Below, piece after piece: positions 23,316 to 30,042 of a stretch of 34,274 nt of DNA. Under the pieces are notes generated by a model. It did no database searches, was not told where the DNA came from, and saw nothing but the letters and a program-made list of their open reading frames with translations. Origin of the DNA: Phycisphaerales bacterium (GTDB taxonomy: Bacteria > Planctomycetota > Phycisphaerae > Phycisphaerales > UBA1924). Each line of letters begins with the position of its first letter. Within the stretch, counting starts at the first letter, position 1. The stretch covers positions 1 to 34,274 of the forward strand of contig JAJDDI010000009.1 in NCBI GenBank assembly GCA_029260375.1. The letters are read 5' to 3'. Both the position numbers and the translations under genes were made by a program.

Positions 23316-25127
23316 ATGCCAACCCAAACAGACCTGTCCCGGTTCACCCCGAAGATGATCTCCTGCCTCCGCAGCGGCTACCGGTCGAAGGACCTCCTGG
23401 CCGACCTCGGGGCGGGCGCCTCGGTCACGATCATCGCCATGCCGCTGGCGATGGCGCTGGGCATCGCCAGCATCCCGCAGAGCGTGGCCGAGCAGATGGT
23501 CATGATCCACCCGTGGCTGACGCCCCCCGCTGTCGGGCTCTTCACGGTCGTCGTCGCGGGGCTGATCATCTCGCTGTTCGGCGGCTCGCGCGTCCAGATC
23601 GGCGGCCCAACCGCCGCGTTCATCCCCATCGTCTTCGGCATCGCCTCGGCCCACGGGTTCATCGGACTCACCACCGCGACCCTCATGGCCGGGGTGTTCC
23701 TCGTCCTCATGGGGATCTTTCGCTTCGGCGCCATGATCAAGTTCATCCCCTACCCCGTCACCACGGGATTCATGACCGGCATCGCCGTCACCATCTTCGC
23801 CTCGCAACTCAAGGACTTTCTTGGGCTGACGGTCCTCTCGCCCGATGGCCAGACCGCTCCGTTGCCCGTGGACTTCATCCCGCGCCTGCAAGTGCTCGGG
23901 GCTCACCTGCGCACCATCAACTGGCACGCCACGGGGGTCGGCCTGGGCTCCCTGGCGGTGCTGCTGGTGATGCGGCGGCTGCTCCCCCGGATCCCCGGCG
24001 CCATCGTCGCCGTCGTGCTCGGTTCCGCGTTCGTCGCGGTAATGGGCTGGGCCAGCCGGGAGGCGGCCTTCGACGGCGTGCACACGCGCCCGATCATCGA
24101 GACGATCGGCACCCGCTTCGGAGGGATCCCGCGCACGCTCCCGACCCCGATTCTCCCGCCGCTGTCGCTGGATCTCATCCGTGAGCTGCTCCCCGCGGCG
24201 CTCACCATCGCGGTCCTCTGCGCCGTCGAGAGCCTGCTCTCGGCGGTGGTCGCCGACGGCATGACCGGCTACCGGCACCGTTCCGATCAGGAACTCGTCG
24301 CGCAGGGGCTGGCCAACATGGGCAGCGCCCTGTTTTTCGGGCTCCCCGCCACCGGCGCCATCGCGCGCACCGCGGCGAACATCAAGAACGGCGGGCGCAC
24401 GCCGATGGCGGGCGTGATCCACGCACTCGGAGTTCTGCTCTTCATGGTGGCCCTCGCCCCGCTGGCCAAGTCGGTCCCGCTGCCGACGCTGGCCGCCCTG
24501 CTCATTCTCGTCTCCTGGGACATCAGTGAACTGGGGCACTTCCGCACCCTGCTCCGCGCCCCGCGTCCGGACATCCTCGTCCTGCTCACCACCTTCAGCC
24601 TCACCGTGCTGACCGACCTGACGCTGGGTGTCGGCTTCGGGATGGTCCTGGCCGCCTTCCTGTTCATGAAGCGGATGGCCGATGTCAGCGCGATCAAGGG
24701 GCTCCGGAGCAGCATCGAGCTGGGACAGGAGCTGGACACCCCGGACCCCAAGGACCCCGGGCGTCTGGCCGAGAAGTCCGTGCCGCCAGAGGTAGAGGTC
24801 TTCGAGGTCAACGGCCCGTTTTTCTTCGGCGTGGTGGACAAGCTGCACGACACGCTGCACCGCCTCGAACGCCCGCCGAAGGTCTTTATCCTCCGGATGC
24901 GCTATGTGCCGCACATCGACGCGACCGGGCTGCACGCGCTCGACGAGTTCATCGGCAAGTGCAGGCGGCAGGGGACGGTGCTGCTCCTGGGCGGCGTACA
25001 CGCCCAACCGCTGTTCGAGTTGGTCCGGGCCGGGCTGGACAAGAAAATCGGCGTTGAGAACATGTTCGACAATCTCGACGACGCGCTGGATCACGCCCGC
25101 CGGATCGTGGAAGCCCAGACAGCATGA
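23316..25127 (+). CDS. SulP family anion transporter with STAS domain
   Basis: A 603-residue SLC26/SulP permease, likely carrying sulfate, bicarbonate or another anion across the inner membrane. The N-terminal membrane domain begins with the GYRSKDLLADLGAGASVTIIAMPLAMALG segment, the equivalent of the SulP signature helix, and continues with VQIGGPTAAFIPIV and IPYPVTTGFMTGIAVTI. About 12-14 helices run to about residue 455. The C-terminal STAS domain covers about 488-600. Its HIDATG motif has Ala where the phosphorylatable serine of anti-sigma antagonists sits, so regulation by that phosphorylation is unlikely. GGAG lies about 7 bases before ATG 23316. Substrate not inferable. It converges on prfB with only six bases between the stop codons. 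Confidence 0.93.
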   Translation: MPTQTDLSRFTPKMISCLRSGYRSKDLLADLGAGASVTIIAMPLAMALGIASIPQSVAEQMVMIHPWLTPPAVGLFTVVVAGLIISLFGGSRVQIGGPTAAFIPIVFGIASAHGFIGLTTATLMAGVFLVLMGIFRFGAMIKFIPYPVTTGFMTGIAVTIFASQLKDFLGLTVLSPDGQTAPLPVDFIPRLQVLGAHLRTINWHATGVGLGSLAVLLVMRRLLPRIPGAIVAVVLGSAFVAVMGWASREAAFDGVHTRPIIETIGTRFGGIPRTLPTPILPPLSLDLIRELLPAALTIAVLCAVESLLSAVVADGMTGYRHRSDQELVAQGLANMGSALFFGLPATGAIARTAANIKNGGRTPMAGVIHALGVLLFMVALAPLAKSVPLPTLAALLILVSWDISELGHFRTLLRAPRPDILVLLTTFSLTVLTDLTLGVGFGMVLAAFLFMKRMADVSAIKGLRSSIELGQELDTPDPKDPGRLAEKSVPPEVEVFEVNGPFFFGVVDKLHDTLHRLERPPKVFILRMRYVPHIDATGLHALDEFIGKCRRQGTVLLLGGVHAQPLFELVRAGLDKKIGVENMFDNLDDALDHARRIVEAQTA

Positions 25128-25133
25128 CCCAGC

Positions 25134-26244
25134 TTACCCCTTCTCCGACCGCCTCCGCTTCAGCTCCGCGTCGATGAACCCGCCCAGATCCCCGTCGAGC
25201 ACCGTCTGCGGGTTGCCGTTCTCGAAGTTCGTCCGGTGGTCCTTCACGCGGTTGTCGTACAAGACATAGCTGCGGATCTGCGTGCCCCAGCCGCGCTGCT
25301 CGATCTTCCCGCCCGCGGCCTCGGTGATCTCGCGCTCGCGCTCCTCCTCGGCCATCTGCTCGATCTTGGCCTGCAGGATCGACAGCGCCTGCTTGCGGTT
25401 CTGCGGCATCTCCTTGTGCGTGCTAGAGACCACCTGCAGACCGGTCGGCTTGTGCGTGATGCGGACGGCCGACGCGACCTTGTTGACGTTCTGCCCGCCC
25501 GGGCCGCTGGAGCGCGCGAAGACGACGATGTCCAGGTCCCGGTCCGGGATCTCGACCTCGAGCTCCTCGAACTCGGGCGTGACGTCCACGGTCGCGAAGC
25601 TGGTCTGGCGCTTGCCCTGCGAGTTGAACGGGCTGACGCGGGCCAGGCGGTGCGTGCCGCGCTCGCAGGCGAGCATGCCGAAGGAGAACGGGCCCTTGAC
25701 GTGGAGGGTGACGTTGTCGATCCCCACCTCGGCGCCGAACGACTTGCTGAGCTCTTCGAGCTTCCACCCCTGCTTCTCACAGAAGTAGAGGTACATGCGC
25801 AGGAGCATGTCGGCCCAGTCGTTGGCCTCGGTGCCGCCGTCGCCGGCGGAGATGGTGAGGAAGCAATCGCGGAAGTCGTGCTTGCCGCCCAGGAGCGACT
25901 GCATCTCGACCTTGTCCATCCGGCGCAACAGCTTGAAGAGCTGCTCGTCGGCCTCGGTGAGCAGGTCCTGGTCACCCTCCTCGCGGCTCATCTCGTAGGC
26001 GAGCTTGGCCTCCTCGAAGTCCGAGATGACCTCACGCAGCGCCGCGACCTGCGCCTTGGTGGATTTCAGCTGGGCGACGACCTTCTTGGCGTGCTCCTGG
26101 TTGTCCCAGAGGTCCGGGGCGCCCATCTGCCCTTCGAGATCCGCGAGCCGCTCGAGCTTGGTGTCGTAGTCAAAGAGAGTCGCGGATCGTCAAAATCCGC
26201 GCCTCGAGGTCGCTGATGACGTTGTGGTGTGCTTCCAGGTACAT
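25134..26244 (-). CDS. prfB: Peptide chain release factor 2 (programmed +1 frameshift)
   Basis: RF2 terminates translation at UGA and UAA. The complete product is about 369 residues, made from two frames. ATG 26244 reads 24 codons (MYLEAHHN to RDSL) and reaches TGA at 26172-26170. A +1 shift at CTT-TGA-C continues as DYDTKLERL into the long frame that ends at 25134. The class II release factor motifs are present: SPF in RVSPFNSQGKRQTS (the tripeptide recognising UGA) and GGQ in SSGPGGQNVNKVASAVRITH. GAAGG lies upstream of the ATG. The in-frame stop makes synthesis autoregulatory: low RF2 favours shifting. A TAGACT hexamer on the minus strand lies 27 bases upstream of the start. Confidence 0.95.
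26169..26175 (-). promoter_or_regulatory. prfB programmed +1 frameshift site (CTTTGAC)
   Basis: On the minus strand the 5' frame reads TCT CTT TGA C, after codon 24. The CUU slippery codon, the UGA stop and a following C are the conserved RF2 site. The purine-rich Shine-Dalgarno-like element normally three bases upstream (AGGGGG in E. coli) is not evident; the upstream bases are GATCCGCGACT. Both flanking frames encode conserved RF2 N-terminal sequence, so the site is certainly used. Confidence 0.93.
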
Positions 26245-26271
26245 GCGGGGCCTTCTCCGTGGTGCGGCAGG

Positions 26272-26277
26272 AGTCTA
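26272..26277 (-). promoter_or_regulatory. Putative -10 hexamer (TAGACT) for prfB
   Basis: TAGACT on the minus strand, the same hexamer as the tRNA-Arg -10, ends 27 bases upstream of the prfB ATG, giving a leader of about 20 bases that includes the GAGAAGG ribosome-binding region. No good -35 is visible. Confidence 0.4.
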
Positions 26278-26366
26278 GCCGGGGCGCCAGAAAGAAGCCC
26301 CGCCCCGCGCCAACCGTCCACCCCGGCGGCGTTCTCCCCGTGAACCACCCACGAGGAGTATCCACG

Positions 26367-27560
26367 ATGGCTCACCGCCCCCTCGCCGCCGCCCTGATCA
26401 CCGCTCTCGCCCTGTTGGGCGCCGTCCCAAGCTCGTCGCTCGCCCAGACCGACAGCGCCCAGACGCAGCCGAGCGTGGGCGTGAACGTGGACTTCCCGGG
26501 CGGGACGATGGAGGCGTACGTCGAGGCCCTGCGGGCCAGCAGCGCCTCGCCCATCAACGTGATCTTCCGCAACGAGGCGGCCAGCCTGCCCGTGCCCAAG
26601 GTCAAGCTCCGCAACGTCAGCGTCGGGACCGCCCTCGAGGTCGCGGTGCCCCAGCGCGGCGCGTGGGTGGAGATGAACGACGACGGCTCCATGACGGAGT
26701 ACGTCCGCGGCATCGACATGATCGACGCCCACTCCCCCACCGTTCCTGAGGGCTACCGCCCCGAGCCCGCGTTTGTGATCAACGCGAGCCAGCGCGTCCG
26801 CGATAGGGGCGGTATCCACGGCGCCCGAGGCGCCAAGCCCACACGGATCGAGATATTCTCACTGGGCGGCGCCGCAGAGGGGCCGGCGCAGACCCGCGAC
26901 CTGCTCCACGCGGTCGACCTTGCGCTCGATCTCGACCAGAGCCCACAGAAGGCGGAGATCAAGCTCCACGAGGACACCATGCTGCTCATCGCCCGCGGCA
27001 CCGACGCTCAGATCGATGCGGTCAACGATGTCATCCTGAGGATGCAGGACAACAAGGCGAACCGCCTGCGCGAGAGTCAGAAACGCGCTCTGCAGATCAG
27101 CCCACTCCGAGCCCGGCTGATCGAACGCCGCGCGGACGTCGAGGAACTCGAGATCAAGCGTGATCTGCTCGCCCAGGACCTGATCGAGACGAACCGGCTT
27201 GTCGAGCAGGAGATGATCCCGCCGTCGGCCTTGCGGGAGGCCGACGGCGAGCTGAGGATCACCAGCTCGCGACTCGAGGGCGCCCGGGCCCGCCTCCAGG
27301 CCGTGTCCGACGAGTTCGCGGCTCTCATGGGCGAGGGCGATGCCCGATCCGAGGTCGAAACACGCACATACACCACCCCCGACGTTCGCGCCCACGCCCG
27401 GATCCTGGACATCCTGGGGGCCATCGACAGCATCTCCGGGCACATCCGCTCCGTAGAGTCCGGGAAGGACGGTTCGGCGACCTCCATCGAGGTCCATGCC
27501 GACGAGGAGGGACACCGCGTTGTCAGTCGCATCGTCGCTGCCATGTCCAAGGGGCCATGA
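26367..27560 (+). CDS. Exported STN-like / coiled-coil protein in a sigma factor cluster
   Basis: A 397-residue secreted protein. A signal peptide of about 26 residues (MAHRPLAAALITALALLGAV, cleavage near SLAQ) is followed by a domain of about 60 residues (VNVDFPGGTMEAYVEALRASS to VGTALEVAV). This resembles the secretin/TonB short N-terminal (STN) fold seen in planctomycete exported proteins of this kind. A linker and second small domain (about 150-235) precede a long, highly charged alpha-helical region (about 240-345; RLIERRADVEELEIKRDLL and following), likely a coiled coil. GAGGAG lies 8 bases before ATG 26367. It lies 31 bases upstream of an ECF sigma factor gene and probably belongs to the same operon. 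Function unknown. Confidence 0.72.
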   Translation: MAHRPLAAALITALALLGAVPSSSLAQTDSAQTQPSVGVNVDFPGGTMEAYVEALRASSASPINVIFRNEAASLPVPKVKLRNVSVGTALEVAVPQRGAWVEMNDDGSMTEYVRGIDMIDAHSPTVPEGYRPEPAFVINASQRVRDRGGIHGARGAKPTRIEIFSLGGAAEGPAQTRDLLHAVDLALDLDQSPQKAEIKLHEDTMLLIARGTDAQIDAVNDVILRMQDNKANRLRESQKRALQISPLRARLIERRADVEELEIKRDLLAQDLIETNRLVEQEMIPPSALREADGELRITSSRLEGARARLQAVSDEFAALMGEGDARSEVETRTYTTPDVRAHARILDILGAIDSISGHIRSVESGKDGSATSIEVHADEEGHRVVSRIVAAMSKGP

Positions 27561-27591
27561 TCGCGCGCTCGCGATCAGGACGCCCCGACGC

Positions 27592-28170
27592 GTGCCACAC
27601 CAACGCCCCACGAACACCGACGCTCGCGCGGATGTCCCGCGCGACGTCGGCGTGCGCCGGCTCACCCACGCCATCGCCCGCGGCGACGAACAGGCCTTCG
27701 CGCTGCTCTACAACGACTGGTTCGAGCCGGCCTACGCGATGGCCCGCGACCTGACCCGACGCGATGAATCGTTCTGCCTCGACGTCGTCCAGGACGCCAT
27801 GCTCAAGGCGGCCAGGTCCATGAAGCCCATCTCCACGGAAGAACACCTCAACGCCTGGATGCGCCGGGTTGTGCACACCGCGGCGCTCGACCACCTCCGC
27901 GCCGAGCGCCGGCGACGGGCGCGGGAACTCGCCCGCGCCGGAGACGCGCCCGAGGGCGCCCAGCCGCTCGACGAACGCATCCAGTGGCTGCGGACAGAAC
28001 TCGCCAAGCTCCCCGCGACCGACCGCTCGCTGCTTCGTTTGAAGTTCGCTCAGTCAACCACGCTCGCCGAGGCGGGCGCCAGCGAGGGGATCACGGGCGC
28101 CAGCGCTCACGGGCGGATCCGGCGGGCCATCGCCAGACTCGCCGAGGCCGCCAGGAGAAACGAACGATGA
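27592..28170 (+). CDS. ECF-type RNA polymerase sigma factor
   Basis: A 192-residue sigma-70 family protein with region 2 at about residues 25-95 (ALLYNDWFEPAYAMARDLTRRDE, then FCLDVVQDAMLKAARS, the VQDVFL-type core-binding and -10 segment) and region 4 at about 125-185 (WLRTELAKLPATDRSLLRLKFAQSTTLAEAGASEGITGASAHGRIRRAIARL, the helix-turn-helix for -35 recognition). Length and two-domain layout are those of extracytoplasmic-function sigma factors. The start is not certain: GTG 27592 gives a normal N-terminus, and there is no ATG in this frame close by. Its TGA overlaps the ATG of the next gene (ATGA), which encodes a membrane protein in the usual anti-sigma position. Confidence 0.85.
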   Translation: MPHQRPTNTDARADVPRDVGVRRLTHAIARGDEQAFALLYNDWFEPAYAMARDLTRRDESFCLDVVQDAMLKAARSMKPISTEEHLNAWMRRVVHTAALDHLRAERRRRARELARAGDAPEGAQPLDERIQWLRTELAKLPATDRSLLRLKFAQSTTLAEAGASEGITGASAHGRIRRAIARLAEAARRNER

Positions 28171-28628
28171 ATACCGACCAGCTCTCTCCCCAAGGACAGG
28201 CCCGGCGCGAGGCCATGCTCAGCAATCTCCAGGGCGCCGTCCGCGCCAGGCGCCGCCGTCGGCGCGCGATTCAGGCTGGCGTGATCGCCCTCCCGCTGAT
28301 CGCGCTGGGCGCCGGAGTGTTCGTGATGCTCCAACGCCCCGCCCCGGAATCGCCGACAGAACCCGTGATCGCCGACAAGACCCCTCCCGCCCCAGGCCCG
28401 GCGACGATGGCCCTGCGTCACATCTCATTCTCCGAGGCCACCACCCCCGCGACGCCGCAGATCAACACCATCTCCGACGACGAGCTGCTCGATCTCCTCC
28501 ACGCCGCAGGGCACAACGCGGGCATGATCCGGCGGGGGTCGGAGGTCACGCTCACGGGCGTCTCGATCCGGTCCGCGCCGGCGCCCGCCGAGCCGGGCGG
28601 GTCCCCCACCCCCGACAGCGGCGCCTAG
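28167..28628 (+). CDS. Single-pass membrane protein, candidate anti-sigma partner
   Basis: A 153-residue protein translated from ATG 28167, overlapping the sigma factor stop, with AGGAG 10 bases upstream. A short soluble N-terminus (about 30 residues) leads to a polybasic stretch RARRRRRR, one transmembrane helix (about 36-56, GVIALPLIALGAGVFVML) and an external Pro-rich domain of about 95 residues containing TISDDELLDLLHAAGHNAGMIRR. Position, size and topology match anti-sigma factors paired with ECF sigma genes, but the N-terminal part is too short and lacks a visible HxxxCxxC zinc motif, so an anti-sigma role is only an inference from context. Confidence 0.7.
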   Translation: MNTDQLSPQGQARREAMLSNLQGAVRARRRRRRAIQAGVIALPLIALGAGVFVMLQRPAPESPTEPVIADKTPPAPGPATMALRHISFSEATTPATPQINTISDDELLDLLHAAGHNAGMIRRGSEVTLTGVSIRSAPAPAEPGGSPTPDSGA

Positions 28629-28644
28629 TCCCAACTGGCGCCGG

Positions 28645-28650
28645 TAGACT
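28645..28650 (+). promoter_or_regulatory. Putative -10 hexamer (TAGACT), leaderless arrangement
   Basis: TAGACT ends six bases before ATG 28657. The hexamer is identical to the tRNA-Arg -10, and its distance to the ATG would place the transcription start on the start codon. No -35 hexamer is evident. Confidence 0.4.
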
Positions 28651-28656
28651 TCACGC

Positions 28657-28938
28657 ATGACGCCCGTGCTCAAGCTCGTGACCACCGCGCCAGACAGTCC
28701 CGACCCGCAGCTCGTCCGCGACAGCTTCAACCTGATTCTGATCGTCGCGCTGCTGGGCGTGATTCTCGTCACGGGGCTCACGCTGCTGCTCGTGCTGCGA
28801 CGCAACCGTCTGGCACGGGCGAGAAACCGGCCCCGCCCGACGGCTCCCACGCCCGATCCCTGGGAAGAGGCCGGACGGCGCGCCGTGCCTGAGGACCCGT
28901 CGCCGGCGAGCGACGACCTGGGCCCGCCCACGGGCTGA
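28657..28938 (+). CDS. Small single-pass membrane protein
   Basis: A 93-residue protein with one hydrophobic helix (about 25-46, FNLILIVALLGVILVTGLTLLLVL), a basic stop-transfer run RRNRLARARNRPR just after it, and a Pro/Glu-rich tail. The N-terminus is therefore probably outside and the tail cytoplasmic. No known family recognised. It has no Shine-Dalgarno; the -10-like TAGACT ends six bases upstream. Its TGA (28936-28938) is immediately followed by the stop of the convergent TPR gene, with no base between them. Confidence 0.6.
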   Translation: MTPVLKLVTTAPDSPDPQLVRDSFNLILIVALLGVILVTGLTLLLVLRRNRLARARNRPRPTAPTPDPWEEAGRRAVPEDPSPASDDLGPPTG

Positions 28939-29985
28939 TCAGTCGTCCACGCGGACGACCGCCTCCAGGCGCTCGACCAGGGCGCCCGCGTGCTCGTGCC
29001 CCATCATCACGGCTCGCTTGGCGAGTTCTAACGCCCGCTCTGGGCGATCGCTGCGTTCGGCCCAGACCGCGGCCTCGTACACGAGCATCGACAATGCCGG
29101 ACGCTGCGCCATCGCCTGCTCATAGAGCGCCAGCGATTCTGCGGGCTCGCCGAGCATGCCGTGGCATTCGCTCATCGTTCGCAGCGCCTCGTCGTCGGTC
29201 AGCAGCGCGTCGCCCAGGCCCAGCAGCACGCCGATCGCGTCCTCGGCCCGCCCCGACCGCTTCATCGCCCTGGCCTCGATCAGGCGCCAGTCGCGCGAAT
29301 CGGGCTCGAGCTCGCGTGCCCGCGCGATGTGCTGCAGCGCCATGTTGATCTTGTTCTCGCTCAGTGAGATGCTCGCCATGGAACCCCAGATCAGCGCGTT
29401 GGACTCGTCGAGCACGCTCGCGCGCACCAGGCTGGCCGTCGCCTCGCTCTTGAGCCCGAGCTTGAGCTGCATCTGGGCGAGGTAGAGCGGGTAGACCGCG
29501 TTGGCCGCGTCCGCCCGCTGGGCCATGTCGTAGTGGCGGGCCGCGTCCTCGTACCGATTCACCGCGCTGGCGAAGGTGCCGGCGGCGAAGTGTTCCTCCG
29601 CCGTGATCGGTCCGCTCAGGGCGGCCGCGTCGTACTGGACGAAGGCCTCGCCCCACCGCTCGTCCTGCATCAGCAACTGCCCGTACGCGAGGCGCAGGTC
29701 CTGATCGTCGGGGTACTGCCCCACCGCCGATTCGAGGATGGCGTGGGCCTTGCTCCGCTCGCCGCTGCGGACGTACACCTGGACGGACTCGAGCAGACGC
29801 TCGATGTCCGCCTCTGTTGCCACGCTCGGGCTGTCGGACCGGTCCGCGGGCGATTCGGGCTCACCCCCGACCGCCCGCATCAGCGCCAGTGTCACCAGCC
29901 CGCCGGCGACCAGAACGACCAACACCCCGACCGCGATCATCGCGGCCCCGCCCCGTCTGTTCTGCTCTGTGATCATGCTTCTCAT
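28939..29985 (-). CDS. Membrane-anchored TPR protein
   Basis: A 348-residue protein with a cytoplasmic N-terminal stub (MRSMITEQNRRGG), one transmembrane helix (about 15-36) and then an acidic linker and a chain of TPR units from about residue 60 to the C-terminus. Repeats include SGERSKAHAILESAVGQYPDD, YEDAARHYDMAQRADAANAV, KINMALQHIARARELEPDSRD and a late EPAESLALYEQAMAQRPA unit. The soluble part would lie in the periplasm or paryphoplasm. GAGG lies about 7 bases before ATG 29985. The start region is divergent to valS: only 57 bases separate the two starts, so the promoters overlap. Such proteins usually act as scaffolds; partner unknown. The open frame extends far upstream only as antisense of valS. 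Confidence 0.82.
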   Translation of the reverse strand: MRSMITEQNRRGGAAMIAVGVLVVLVAGGLVTLALMRAVGGEPESPADRSDSPSVATEADIERLLESVQVYVRSGERSKAHAILESAVGQYPDDQDLRLAYGQLLMQDERWGEAFVQYDAAALSGPITAEEHFAAGTFASAVNRYEDAARHYDMAQRADAANAVYPLYLAQMQLKLGLKSEATASLVRASVLDESNALIWGSMASISLSENKINMALQHIARARELEPDSRDWRLIEARAMKRSGRAEDAIGVLLGLGDALLTDDEALRTMSECHGMLGEPAESLALYEQAMAQRPALSMLVYEAAVWAERSDRPERALELAKRAVMMGHEHAGALVERLEAVVRVDD

Positions 29986-30008
29986 ATCACCGCCTCTATC
30001 GGCCCGAC

Positions 30009-30014
30009 TACACT
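30009..30014 (+). promoter_or_regulatory. Putative -10 hexamer (TACACT) for valS
   Basis: TACACT lies 28 bases before the valS ATG, giving a short leader that includes GGAG at 30031-30034. On the opposite strand TGTAGT at 30012-30007 may serve the divergent TPR gene, so the two promoters would overlap. No -35 is convincing. Confidence 0.4.
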
Positions 30015-30042
30015 CGCACGCCCACACGGCGGAGCCCGAACA

